Source: JAGMCF01 sp964398885 (GTDB taxonomy: Bacteria; Cloacimonadota; Cloacimonadia; JGIOTU-2). From it: a stretch of 64,000 nucleotides of DNA. The DNA lies in the NCBI GenBank assembly GCA_964398885.1, contig CAYNOU010000001.1:1-64000 (forward strand), given 5' to 3'. Below are positions 25,672-34,091 of this stretch, in pieces (within the stretch, counting starts at the first letter, position 1; every line of letters starts with the position of its first letter). The position numbers were made by a program, and so were the translations under genes. The notes below the pieces were generated by a model, which saw only the letters and a program-made list of their open reading frames with translations, had not been told where the DNA came from and made no database searches.

Positions 25672-27186
25672 ATGGTTAAAAAAGAAATATCAACAATTAG
25701 TTTACCGGTCAACTTATCATATTTAGCTGCCATACAATCTTATATTGGAGCAATAGCAAACAAAGTCGGCTTTTCTCAAAAAGACAAAAACTTGATTCTT
25801 TTAGCAGTTGAGGAAGCGGTTTCAAATGTTGTTAAACATGCATTTTCACCAGAGGAAGAAGCAACTTTTGAGGTGACATGCCAATTGTCCTCCACTGAAT
25901 TACGTGTAATTATCAAGGATAAAGGTTTACCTTTTGATCCCTCTCAGGTAAAGGCATTTTCTCTAAAAAAAGCTTTAAAAGAAGAAAAACAAGTCGGTCT
26001 TGGATTTCGTTTGATGAAAGGAAGTGTAGATGAACTGACTTTTCATAATAAAGGTTTTGGGGGAAAAGAAGTCCACATTGTAAAATTTCTTCATCAGCAG
26101 CGTATTGAAAATCTTATTGAAGAATCTTCTTTGCAAGAGTATTCTCAACCAGTACATATAAAGAAAAAAGAAAAAATTCCCTATCATGTTCAGCTTCTGG
26201 AACCATCTCAGGCAATAGACATTTGCAGGAGTGCCTACAGGACTTACGGATACACTTATATTTATGAGCATATTTATTATCCGGAACGAATAGTGGAAAT
26301 GACGAAAACTGGCGAGCTCATTTCTGCTGTTGCTGTATGTGATGAGACAAATGAAATAATGAGCCACTCAGCTCTGGAATTTTTTGGTGAAAAAAAGGAA
26401 CTGCCTGAACTTGGCATGGCGTTCACCAAACCTAAATTTCGAGGTCAGGGTTGTTTTAATTCTATTGGCGATTTTCTCGTCAGATATGCAAAAGAAATCG
26501 GTATTACAGGTATGTTTGCAAAGGCTGTAACCACCCATCCATTTTCTCAAAAAGGGTGTTTACGTCATGGACTAAAAGAATGTGGAATGCTCATTGGTTT
26601 GTCTCCTACAAAAAAATTCAAAAAAATGGAAGAAAAAGCCGGGCAGAGAGAAAGTCTGGTTCTTGTGTATTTATCTTTAAAAAAATCTTTGAAACCGGTT
26701 ATATGCCTGCCTTCACAGCATAAAGAGATTATTGAAAAAATCTATAAAAATATAGAAGTACCATATATGTTAGAAAAACCGGAACAAAGAGATATCCCAC
26801 AGCTTTGCGAAGAGCAATCCAATATTGAAATAAATGTGAACAGTTCGCTTTTGATTGCTAATATCCGGGTGAAAAAATATGGGAAAAGTATTATCGATGA
26901 AGTTCAACTTCGTTTGAAAGAATTATGTTTCAAAAAGATAGAAGCAATAAATATCTATCTTAATCTGTGCGATCCATATACAGCTATTTTCACGGAAAAA
27001 TTTGAAAAAATGGGATTCTTCTTTGCAGGTGTGTTGCCAACCAAATCCAGGCAAAATCTGATTCTGCAGTATCTTAATAATGTACCTATCAATTACTCCA
27101 AAATCATTACTCTCACAGATTTTGGTACAAATTTACTATCTTATGTGAAGTCTTTGGATCCAAATCAGCATCTTCAAAATTATTAG
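25672..27186 (+). CDS. Anti-sigma-type HATPase fused to a GNAT acetyltransferase-like domain
   Basis: About 504 residues from the ATG at 25672; a GTG at 25636 is also in frame, and neither has a clear ribosome site. Residues 1-140 form an RsbW-like HATPase: LAVEEAVSNVVKHAF (about 43-57) is the N-box and IIKDKGLPFDPSQ with GLGFRLMKGSVDE the later ATP-binding part. From about 165 a GNAT-like fold follows, with YPERIVEMTKTGELISAVAV and LGMAFTKPKFRGQGCFNSIG (an RGQG acyl-CoA loop). A third region to the end is less clear. It may be the kinase partner of the SpoIIE phosphatase. No separate STAS antagonist or sigma factor is visible nearby. Confidence 0.8.
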   Translation: MVKKEISTISLPVNLSYLAAIQSYIGAIANKVGFSQKDKNLILLAVEEAVSNVVKHAFSPEEEATFEVTCQLSSTELRVIIKDKGLPFDPSQVKAFSLKKALKEEKQVGLGFRLMKGSVDELTFHNKGFGGKEVHIVKFLHQQRIENLIEESSLQEYSQPVHIKKKEKIPYHVQLLEPSQAIDICRSAYRTYGYTYIYEHIYYPERIVEMTKTGELISAVAVCDETNEIMSHSALEFFGEKKELPELGMAFTKPKFRGQGCFNSIGDFLVRYAKEIGITGMFAKAVTTHPFSQKGCLRHGLKECGMLIGLSPTKKFKKMEEKAGQRESLVLVYLSLKKSLKPVICLPSQHKEIIEKIYKNIEVPYMLEKPEQRDIPQLCEEQSNIEINVNSSLLIANIRVKKYGKSIIDEVQLRLKELCFKKIEAINIYLNLCDPYTAIFTEKFEKMGFFFAGVLPTKSRQNLILQYLNNVPINYSKIITLTDFGTNLLSYVKSLDPNQHLQNY

Positions 27187-27246
27187 CTTTGAAAATCGGG
27201 TTTTCATGCATTTGGGAATTCAAAATTAAAAAATATAGGTGGAGAG

Positions 27247-27333
27247 ATGAAATTTGAAAGATTTAAAATAAGTTTTAAGGTTTGTATTGGTGTATTATTA
27301 ATGCTTATTTCCTGTTCAACCCCAACCCCTTGA
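27247..27333 (+). pseudogene. Remnant of a lipoprotein gene cut off at its lipobox
   Basis: A ribosome site (GGTGGAGAG) and ATG are followed by only 28 codons. These encode MKFERFKISFKVCIGVLLML then ISCSTPTP, a lipoprotein signal peptide with lipobox LISC, before TGA. The stop codon lies in the first bases of a dispersed repeat word (27332 on). The best reading is that a lipoprotein gene lost its body here, perhaps when the repeat arrived. A genuine very short lipoprotein cannot be ruled out. Confidence 0.5.
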
Positions 27334-27587
27334 AACCCGACTCGAGCTTGCAGAGCCCTAGTCGAGTTTCAGATAAGTAGATTTATTTTCTTATCAAAAT
27401 TCGATTTCATCTTTCTTGACATCCTGAGCGAAAAAAACAATTATTCCTTTAGATTCAGCTCATTCCACAAAAATGACCCGAATTGAATTGGAAAACTTGA
27501 CAACTCAACTAATAGGACAAAATCAGTAAGAAAATAAATCTTTGTGTACTCTGTCGCAAGCTGGCAGAGTGAACCATCGGAGGTTAA
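27334..27587. other. Repeat hairpin and unassigned spacer before lemA
   Basis: GAAACCCGACT (27332-27342) pairs with AGTCGAGTTTC (27360-27370), with one mismatch, around a GC-rich loop. The same left part occurs at 18932-18957. The rest (27371-27587) is unremarkable AT-rich sequence with no gene. GGAGG just before 27588 is the ribosome site of lemA. Confidence 0.6.
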
Positions 27588-28157
27588 ATGAAAAAAGGCT
27601 GGATTGTAGTAATTGCTATTATAGTCATACTTCTGCTTATAGGTGTCTCAAAATACAACACCTTTGTAAAAATGAAGGTAGAGATAGATAATGCCTGGGC
27701 AGAAATTGATAATCAGTTAAAACGCAGATATGACCTAATTCCAAATTATGTGGAAACGGTCAAAGGTTATGCAAAACACGAAAAGGAAGTTTTTACCGAA
27801 GTTACAAAAGCAAGAGCAAGTGTTGGTAAGGCAACCACCAGAGAAGAAACAATTAACGCAAATAATGAACTAACTGGTGCCCTTTCTCGTTTACTGTTAG
27901 TTGTGGAACGCTATCCTGAATTAAAAGCTAATACAAATTTCATTAGATTACAGGATGAATTGGCCGGAACAGAAAACCGTCTTGCTGTTTCAAGAAGAAG
28001 ATATAATGAATCAGTAAAAATTTACAATCAGAAGATTGTGGTTTTCCCAAACAATATGATTGCTGGAATGTTTAACTTCTCAAAAGAACCTTTCTACGAG
28101 ATTCAAGAAGCTGAAAAAGAAACTCCCGATGTAGGTAAAATTTTAAAAAAAAGTTAG
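27588..28157 (+). CDS. lemA: LemA family protein
   Basis: 189 residues, typical LemA length. One N-terminal membrane helix (IVVIAIIVILLLIGV) is followed by the signature region KVEIDNAWAEIDNQLKRRYDLIPNYVETVKGYAKHE. The end has FPNNMIAGMFNFSKEPFYE. LemA proteins sit in the membrane with a helical bundle outside; the molecular role is unclear, though links to envelope stress and to the HtpX peptidase family are reported. Here it stands alone behind a strong GGAGG site. Confidence 0.93.
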   Translation: MKKGWIVVIAIIVILLLIGVSKYNTFVKMKVEIDNAWAEIDNQLKRRYDLIPNYVETVKGYAKHEKEVFTEVTKARASVGKATTREETINANNELTGALSRLLLVVERYPELKANTNFIRLQDELAGTENRLAVSRRRYNESVKIYNQKIVVFPNNMIAGMFNFSKEPFYEIQEAEKETPDVGKILKKS

Positions 28158-28480
28158 ATTTGATATAAAAACCTCTTAATTTCGAAAATGTTACAATGAC
28201 TTTTGCTTTGCTTAAACTCTCATTCCCAAGCCCTCCCCAATTGAATTGGGGATTGGGAATGCTTACAACGCCATTTTCATTCTCCTTTCAGGCTCGGCGC
28301 CTCTGTCTCGGCTCCCGATATATCGGGAGACGGGCAGACGGGTGCGTCTCGATTTGTTTTCGGGACATGTATGTTTCATCTTTAATCTTTTTCCTTTAAT
28401 CTTTCCGCCATAGGCGGATCAGCCTCAGGCTGATAGTCTTTATTTTTGCGTTTTACAGCGCTATGCATTCCTAAAATATA
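28158..28480. repeat. Intergenic mosaic with a nested palindrome
   Basis: No gene. Outer arms CATTCCCAA (28221-28229) and TTGGGAATG (28253-28261) enclose a complete inner palindrome TCCCCAATT-G-AATTGGGGA (28234-28252). Both units occur separately elsewhere (25545 and 3567). Further on, CTCCCGAT/ATCGGGAG (28312-28329) follows a GGCTCGG-type word, and TCCGCC..GGCGGA and TCAGCCTCAGGCTGA occur near 28406-28433. The ORF spanning 28196-28399 is made only of these words. Confidence 0.85.
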
Positions 28481-29551
28481 ATGTTATCTCAGAAGTTTAT
28501 TGAAGAGCATTGGGCAAGGATAACTTTAACCTCCTTTCTTCTTTTGCCCTTTGCTCTCCTTTTTAGTTTTATATTGAAAGTTCGTAGGTTTTGTTTTGCG
28601 ATAGGAATGTTTAAACAATATAATTCAAAATGTAAGATTATTAGTGTTGGAAATTTAGTAGTTGGAGGAACTGGTAAAACACCATTTACCATTTTGTTAG
28701 CAAAATATTTGAAATCAAAAGGAAACTCGGTAGCAGTGTCTCACAGGGGATATAAGGGAAAATTTGAGAATATGGTAAAACTAATTTCTGATGAAAATTT
28801 TATTTATGATTGTGCAAAAGATGCTGGTGATGAACCATTTTTATTGGCACAGAATTTGTTAGGAATTCCAGTAATTGTGGGAAAGAATCGCACGAAAGCA
28901 ATTAAATATTTGGAGAAAAAGTTTTCACCAGATTATATTATTTTAGATGATTCATATCAGCATCTTAAAGTGAGGCATGATATTGATTTTTTACTATTCA
29001 GTGCAAAGAACCCTCTTGGAAATGGCTTTGTGATACCTGCCGGGATGCTTCGTGAACCTAAAAGTGCAATCAAATTTGCAGATGTTGTTGTTTTTAATGA
29101 TTGTTCCGATAATTTTAAGATTCCCAAAGAAATGAGTAAATTTCAAAAACCAATTTTTCAAACTGAATATGAAATTAAAAACTTTATAAATTATCAAACA
29201 GATGAAACTGAAGATATTAGTTATTTTAAAAATAAAAAGATATACTTAATTTCCGGAATTGGTAATCCAGAATCATTTGAAAATAGTATAAAGAGTTCAG
29301 GGATTGATTTTTCGCACCATTTTATTTTTTCAGACCATTATTATTTTAGATATGAGAATGACATTCGTCCAATTATTCGCAAAGGACTCAAAGAAAAGAT
29401 TGACACTATTTTGACAACTGAAAAGGATTTTATGAAAATGCAAAATTTCCCTTTATATGAAATTGATTTTTATTATGCTAAATTAAATATTAAAATAATT
29501 CCGATGTATCGGAAGAAAAAACTTGAAGAATTGATAAATAAAATTTTATAA
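28481..29551 (+). CDS. lpxK: Tetraacyldisaccharide 4'-kinase (lipid A synthesis)
   Basis: 356 residues. An N-terminal membrane-associated hydrophobic helix (LTSFLLLPFALLFSFIL) is followed by VGNLVVGGTGKTP (about 57-69), the P-loop of LpxK. SHRGYKGK, DAGDEPFLLAQ, DDSYQHLKVRHDID and GNGFVIPAGMLREP are further family blocks. It phosphorylates the 4' position of the lipid A precursor at the inner membrane. It shows that the organism makes lipopolysaccharide and has an outer membrane. Confidence 0.95.
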   Translation: MLSQKFIEEHWARITLTSFLLLPFALLFSFILKVRRFCFAIGMFKQYNSKCKIISVGNLVVGGTGKTPFTILLAKYLKSKGNSVAVSHRGYKGKFENMVKLISDENFIYDCAKDAGDEPFLLAQNLLGIPVIVGKNRTKAIKYLEKKFSPDYIILDDSYQHLKVRHDIDFLLFSAKNPLGNGFVIPAGMLREPKSAIKFADVVVFNDCSDNFKIPKEMSKFQKPIFQTEYEIKNFINYQTDETEDISYFKNKKIYLISGIGNPESFENSIKSSGIDFSHHFIFSDHYYFRYENDIRPIIRKGLKEKIDTILTTEKDFMKMQNFPLYEIDFYYAKLNIKIIPMYRKKKLEELINKIL

Positions 29552-29592
29552 TAATAACTACAAAAGAATATTTCAAAGTTAATTAAAGTAAT

Positions 29593-29670
29593 AGCCACAG
29601 AGGCACTGAGAAAATAGATAACTATAATAAAAGTGTTAAATTAAATAAAATCCTCTGTGTCTCCGTGGCT
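29593..29670. repeat. Long-loop inverted repeat of CACAGAG / CTCTGTG words
   Basis: AGCCACAGAGGCACTGAG (29593-29610) is complementary, with three mismatches, to CTCTGTGTCTCCGTGGCT (29653-29670). The loop of 42 bases is AT-rich. Related words occur at 17568, 34306, 37516 and 44667. It lies before the phosphate-transport pair, whose ribosome site (TAGGAGGA, just before 29707) comes after it. Confidence 0.6.
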
Positions 29671-29706
29671 AAAGTATTATGTAGGAGTATTATGTAGGAG
29701 GAACAA

Positions 29707-30345
29707 ATGCCATTTATCTCTCATAGTAATAAAATTGTAGTGGAATTTAAAAACTATGTGAATACGGTTGAGAAGTCCTTAGATGTGCTGTCAGAGGTTT
29801 TTCTTATGTACATTCAAAATCCTAAAGAGATTGAGGAGTTTACAAATCCTGTTCATAAATATGAAGCGGAAGCTGATGACATTAAAGATAAGATTGAGCA
29901 GGAGCTATTTCGCGGTTCGCTCTTGCCCGACGCAAGGGAGGACATTTTTAATATTATATCCTCTTATGATAGTATTCCTGATGTGGCACAAAAGATTTTG
30001 GAATTCTTTGCAGTGCAGTCAATTAGAATACCTGAACAGTTTATAGAACTGATTGAGGAATTGTTTATGAAAAGTGTTGAAACTGCCAAGAGACTCAATA
30101 AAGCTGCGTTATTTCTTCTTACTGATTTAGAGGGGACCAAAAAAATGCTGGAAGGTATAGATGATTTAGAAAGTAGAGTTGACCATCTTGAAAGGGATTT
30201 AGTTCTTAGCATTTTTAGAGTTGATATAGATTTGTCTAAGAAGCTTTTTCTCCGTGACTTTATCAAAAAAATAGCTCAGATATCTGATGAAGCAGAGCAC
30301 ATAGCTAATAGAATGCTAATTTTTTGCATAAAAAATAAGGCTTAG
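29707..30345 (+). CDS. DUF47 / PhoU-like phosphate-transport accessory protein
   Basis: 212 helical residues. HKYEAEADDIKDKIEQELFRGSLLP and DLEGTKKMLEGIDDLESRVDHLERDLVLSIF are characteristic of the DUF47 (TIGR00153) family, relatives of PhoU. It stands four bases before the Pit transporter gene, the usual arrangement, and probably regulates that transporter. ATG at 29707 with GGAGGA just upstream. Confidence 0.9.
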   Translation: MPFISHSNKIVVEFKNYVNTVEKSLDVLSEVFLMYIQNPKEIEEFTNPVHKYEAEADDIKDKIEQELFRGSLLPDAREDIFNIISSYDSIPDVAQKILEFFAVQSIRIPEQFIELIEELFMKSVETAKRLNKAALFLLTDLEGTKKMLEGIDDLESRVDHLERDLVLSIFRVDIDLSKKLFLRDFIKKIAQISDEAEHIANRMLIFCIKNKA

Positions 30346-30349
30346 AACT

Positions 30350-31294
30350 TTGAGTTTTTATTTACTTGGTGCCATTTTTCTTGGCTGGTCTCTTGGCACA
30401 AATGATGCTGCAAATGTTTTTGGCACAGCAGTTGCTACCAGAAGTGTAAAATACAGAATGGCAGTTATTCTTACTGCTATTTTTGTAATTTTGGGTGCAA
30501 TAATAAATGGTAGACCAGGCATTAATACTTTGGATAGTATTACACACCAAAATTTGTTTTCAGCATTTGTAGTATCTATCTCTGCTGGGATTGTTGTAAT
30601 AGTTATGAGTTTTTTAAAATTACCTGTTTCAACTTCACAGGCAGTAATTGGTGGAATTTTAGGAGTTGGATTTGTTAATCACAATATTGAATGGTATCGC
30701 TTAATCAAAGTTGGAATTTGCTGGGTGAGCACTCCAATTGGAGCAGCAATTATCTCATTTCTCCTCTATTTTATATTTAGGCCTTTAATAAACAAAATTA
30801 CAAATCCGATAAAAAGAAATAACATTTTAAAAATTGGTCTGATTATTGCGGGGTCTTACGGAGCTTATGCCCTGGGTGCTAATAATGTTGCAAATGTAAT
30901 TGGGGTTTTTGTTGGTGAAGGGAACGGGATGTTGAACCCTTTGACAGCTACTATAATTGGTGGTAGTGCAATCGCATTTGGAACTCTTACTTATAGTAAA
31001 AAGGTGATGTATACAGTTGGGAAGAATCTGGTAGTCCTTGACTCTTTTACAGCTTTTATTGCTGTTCTTGCAGAAGCAATTACAGTTTATATTTATGCAC
31101 TTATTGGCGTGCCGGTTTCAACATCTCAAGCAATCGTTGGTGCAGTTTTAGGGATTGGTATTCTGAAAGGAATTCGTACAATTAAGAAAAAAACTTTAAG
31201 AAATATACTGTTGGGCTGGGTGGCAACACCTGTAGTTGCAGCAATTGTCTCTTTTGGAATATTTAAGATTATTAAATTTGTAAAACCGTATTAA
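30350..31294 (+). CDS. Inorganic phosphate transporter, Pit family
   Basis: 314 residues starting with TTG at 30350. Two family repeats are visible: GTNDAANVFGTAVATR near the N-terminus and GANNVANVIGVFVGEG in the second half, each with PVSTSQAIVG-type sequence afterwards (LPVSTSQAVIGG and VPVSTSQAIVGA). About nine or ten membrane helices can be counted. It would import phosphate with a cation. It follows its DUF47 partner by four bases. Confidence 0.92.
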   Translation: MSFYLLGAIFLGWSLGTNDAANVFGTAVATRSVKYRMAVILTAIFVILGAIINGRPGINTLDSITHQNLFSAFVVSISAGIVVIVMSFLKLPVSTSQAVIGGILGVGFVNHNIEWYRLIKVGICWVSTPIGAAIISFLLYFIFRPLINKITNPIKRNNILKIGLIIAGSYGAYALGANNVANVIGVFVGEGNGMLNPLTATIIGGSAIAFGTLTYSKKVMYTVGKNLVVLDSFTAFIAVLAEAITVYIYALIGVPVSTSQAIVGAVLGIGILKGIRTIKKKTLRNILLGWVATPVVAAIVSFGIFKIIKFVKPY

Positions 31295-31318
31295 ATATTG
31301 AAATAAGTTAAGGAGTTT

Positions 31319-32083
31319 ATGCAATTCATAGATACACACGCTCATCTGAATTTTTCTGATTATGATAAGGATAGAGACGAGATTATCGCTTCTGCTTTTA
31401 AAAATGGTGTGAAATATATCATCAATGTTGGGACTGATTTGAACACATCCAAAGAATCTATTAGTTTAAGTAAAAAATATGATAAAATTTTTGCAACTGT
31501 TGGATGGCATCCGCATGATGCTGAATCTTATGATGAAAATGAATTACTGAAACTGCTTGATAATAAAAAGATTGTTGCTATTGGCGAGATAGGTCTTGAT
31601 TATTATAGAAATTTATCGCCCAAAAATATTCAAAAAGAAGTATTTGAAAAACAGATAAAAGTTGCAATTGATAAAAACCTCCCGATAATAATTCACGATA
31701 GAAATGCTCATAATGATGTGTTGGAAATATTGAAAAAGTATAATCCAAAAAAGGTTGTGTTTCACTGCTTTTCAAGTGATTATTCACTTTTATGTAAGAT
31801 TATAGAAAAGGGATGGCATGCTTCTTTTACTGGAAGTGTAACATTTAAAAAAGGTGAATATTATTCAATAATTAAGGATATTCCAGATGATAGATTTTTT
31901 GTAGAAACCGATACACCATTTTTAACTCCAAAACCTTTTCGCGGTAAAAGGAATCATCCTGAATATGTAAGATATATTATCGAAACTATCGCAGAAATAA
32001 AGCAGCAAACCCCAAATGAAATAGCCGAAATAACTACCCAAAATGCAGAAAAATTCTTCTTATTAACTAAAAAACTTGATTAG
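31319..32083 (+). CDS. tatD: TatD-family metal-dependent DNase
   Basis: 254 residues. Metal-site blocks run in the expected order: DTHAHLNF at the start, GEIGLDYYR near residue 90, IIHDRNAH, VFHCFS, ETDTPFLTPKPFRGKRNHP near residue 200. This is the standard TatD/YcfH layout, a 3'-5' exonuclease or deoxyribonuclease with two metals. AAGGAG precedes the ATG. It is 24 bases after the phosphate transporter. Confidence 0.93.
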   Translation: MQFIDTHAHLNFSDYDKDRDEIIASAFKNGVKYIINVGTDLNTSKESISLSKKYDKIFATVGWHPHDAESYDENELLKLLDNKKIVAIGEIGLDYYRNLSPKNIQKEVFEKQIKVAIDKNLPIIIHDRNAHNDVLEILKKYNPKKVVFHCFSSDYSLLCKIIEKGWHASFTGSVTFKKGEYYSIIKDIPDDRFFVETDTPFLTPKPFRGKRNHPEYVRYIIETIAEIKQQTPNEIAEITTQNAEKFFLLTKKLD

Positions 32084-32146
32084 AGAAATTTACCTCAAAA
32101 TAGTTTGCCTAATTTTACAGTAGATAAATTGATGATATCAATTTGA

Positions 32147-32199
32147 AAACGGTTAACGGATGACGCCTGACGAAACGAGCATCGCAACCGGAACCGTTT
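32147..32199. repeat. GC-rich inverted repeat upstream of the ferredoxin
   Basis: AAACGGTT (32147-32154) pairs with AACCGTTT (32192-32199). The enclosed 37 bases are rich in CG steps (GACG, CGAAACG, GCATCG), unlike the surrounding AT-rich DNA. It lies 25 bases before the ferredoxin start and could shape the 5' leader. No known riboswitch pattern was recognised. Confidence 0.45.
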
Positions 32200-32223
32200 A
32201 ACGAAATATTAAATGGAGGTAAG

Positions 32224-32394
32224 ATGGCAGTAAAGATTGATAAGGAAAAATGTATTGGCTGCGGCGTATGCGTGGATGTCTGCCCAACAGAGGCACTCTC
32301 TCTTGTGGATGATATTGCTGTTTGTGATGAAGATTTATGTGTTGATTGCGGAGTTTGCATCCCAGAGTGCCCCTCAGAAGCAATATCTGAATAA
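32224..32394 (+). CDS. Small 2[4Fe-4S] ferredoxin
   Basis: 56 residues, with GGAGG at 32215-32219 four bases before the ATG. Two cluster motifs are complete: CIGCGVCVDVCP (10-21) and CVDCGVCIPECP (39-50). That is CxxCxxCxxxCP twice, as in clostridial-type ferredoxins that carry low-potential electrons in fermenters. A rho-independent terminator follows directly, so it is probably a single-gene or last-gene transcript. Confidence 0.95.
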   Translation: MAVKIDKEKCIGCGVCVDVCPTEALSLVDDIAVCDEDLCVDCGVCIPECPSEAISE

Positions 32395-32408
32395 GACCCA
32401 AATTATTC

Positions 32409-32450
32409 AAAAGCCATCTCCCCACAATTTAGTGGATGGATGGCTTTTTT
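32409..32450 (+). terminator. Rho-independent terminator after the ferredoxin
   Basis: AAAAGCCATC (32409-32418) pairs with GATGGCTTTT (32439-32448), and the T-run continues to 32450. The inner part has an additional short stem (CCAC/GTGG). It starts 14 bases after the ferredoxin stop. Confidence 0.85.
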
Positions 32451-32461
32451 GGGTATGATTT

Positions 32462-33898
32462 ATGAAAAAAATATTAATTATTATTTTCTCAATTTTATCT
32501 GTTAGTTGCTCATCTCAATTAAAAGAGGTTAATAATATTGATAAACCAGATATAGCAGATTCATTAAAAACTCAACAACTAATAGAGCAATATAAAATTA
32601 TTTTTAACAATCAGCAAAAAGAAATAGATTCATTATATCAAATTGTTGCGGAGTTACAGGATTCAATAAATTTTTTGAATAACACGATTAGAATAAAAAA
32701 CAATGCCAAATTTCCTGATTCCTTATTATTTGCCGGTTATAGGTTTGACCTCACAAATGAAAGATTAAGGCAAAAATTTATAAAATGTTACAAAGCTGAA
32801 TTAAAATTTGCATATAAATATATTCCAAGAAGCACAAAGTATTTTCCTATTATTGAAGAAATCCTGGGTGATTACAATCTCTCTAATGATTTAAAATATT
32901 TAGTAGCAGCAGAAAGTTATCTTAGTCCTTTTGCAAAATCTTCTGCTGGGGCAACTGGTTTCTGGCAATTTATGAAATCTACAGCAAAATACTATGACTT
33001 ACAGATTAATCAGTTTGTTGACCAACGAATGGATATTTTTGCGTCAACAAAGGCGGCGTGTGAATATATTTTGTGGGCTCACAAGTCATTAAAAAGTATG
33101 GGTGCCAATGACATGCTTCTGGCTATTTGCTCATTCAACTCAGGTTTGGGAAATATTAAAAAAGCTATTAATGAACAAGGAGGAAAGGATTTCTTTAGTC
33201 TTATTCAAAGAAAAAGTGAAACCGATGATTATATATGGCGAGCTTTAGCAATTAAGTATATCATTGAAAACGAGGATAAAATATTTACGAAAAAATTTGA
33301 AAGAGAACAAAATCTACTATCCACTTGTAAAACTGTTGATCTTACTTTAAAGGGGTATTATAAATTAGATGATTGGGCACAAGCACAAGGAACTTATATT
33401 AAACAAGTTTGGGAATTGAACCCATGGATAAAGATTTATAAAAGAAATCAATATAGATACTCTCCTATTAATGATGTGATTATTAGCCCCGGCACTTATA
33501 CAATTCTAATTCCAAAAGATTCATCCCCTGATGAAACCAAATTAGCAAGGATAGAAAAACAATTCTTAAATAAAAATGATGGGTATTTTGCGATTGAACA
33601 TATTGTAAGAAAAGGTGAGAATTTGTCTATTATTGCAAAACGTTATAATACAACTGTAACCAATCTTATGAATATAAATGGATTACGCTCAACAACGATT
33701 TATCCAGGACAGAAATTAAGCCTGATAACAAACTATGGAAACTATTATGTAGTAAAAAAAGGCGATTCGCTTTATAAAATTTCTCAAAAATTAGGTATAT
33801 CAAGTCAAAGACTTATTGATAAAAATAATTTATTAGTAAAAAATAGAGCAGGAAAGAAGATAGTTTATATCTATCCCGGGCAGAAGCTTTATTTTTAA
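32462..33898 (+). CDS. MltD-like membrane-bound lytic transglycosylase with two LysM domains
   Basis: 478 residues. The lipobox SVSC (C16) makes it a lipoprotein. A coiled stretch (about 35-85) is followed by a transglycosylase domain with the catalytic glutamate in AAESYLSPFAKSSAGATGFW (E in the first four residues) and later LAICSFNSGLGNIKKAI. Two LysM peptidoglycan-binding domains close the protein: HIVRKGENLSIIAKRYNTTV and YYVVKKGDSLYKISQKLGIS. It would cleave peptidoglycan from the outer-membrane side during growth. It is convergent with the gene at 34092. Confidence 0.9.
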   Translation: MKKILIIIFSILSVSCSSQLKEVNNIDKPDIADSLKTQQLIEQYKIIFNNQQKEIDSLYQIVAELQDSINFLNNTIRIKNNAKFPDSLLFAGYRFDLTNERLRQKFIKCYKAELKFAYKYIPRSTKYFPIIEEILGDYNLSNDLKYLVAAESYLSPFAKSSAGATGFWQFMKSTAKYYDLQINQFVDQRMDIFASTKAACEYILWAHKSLKSMGANDMLLAICSFNSGLGNIKKAINEQGGKDFFSLIQRKSETDDYIWRALAIKYIIENEDKIFTKKFEREQNLLSTCKTVDLTLKGYYKLDDWAQAQGTYIKQVWELNPWIKIYKRNQYRYSPINDVIISPGTYTILIPKDSSPDETKLARIEKQFLNKNDGYFAIEHIVRKGENLSIIAKRYNTTVTNLMNINGLRSTTIYPGQKLSLITNYGNYYVVKKGDSLYKISQKLGISSQRLIDKNNLLVKNRAGKKIVYIYPGQKLYF

Positions 33899-33922
33899 AA
33901 CGATACAAATAAATCAACTCAG

Positions 33923-34043
33923 GTGTCATGGTCCATACCATGACACAAATCACTGTCAGGGAATGGTCCCTGACAGCCCATGTTAAAATAAGATCCAACA
34001 CGATTTATAATCATGTTTTTTAGACACCATTATAAATGGTGTC
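33923..34043. repeat. Hairpin cluster between convergent genes
   Basis: Three perfect hairpins lie in the gap between convergent genes. GTGTCATGGT/ACCATGACAC is at 33923-33946. CTGTCAGGGA/TCCCTGACAG is at 33953-33976. GACACCATT/AATGGTGTC is at 34023-34043. The second is the reverse complement of the hairpin at 14968-14989, including its loop. They could serve as a two-way transcription end, and they use the dispersed word set. Confidence 0.8.
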
Positions 34044-34091
34044 GAATCAGATTATGCTAAATTAAATAAAGAAATATTTTATCAAATAAAT

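Noticed and set aside
28196..28399. 67-codon ORF on the plus strand
   Set aside because: It is made almost wholly of palindromic words of the intergenic mosaic and has no ribosome site.
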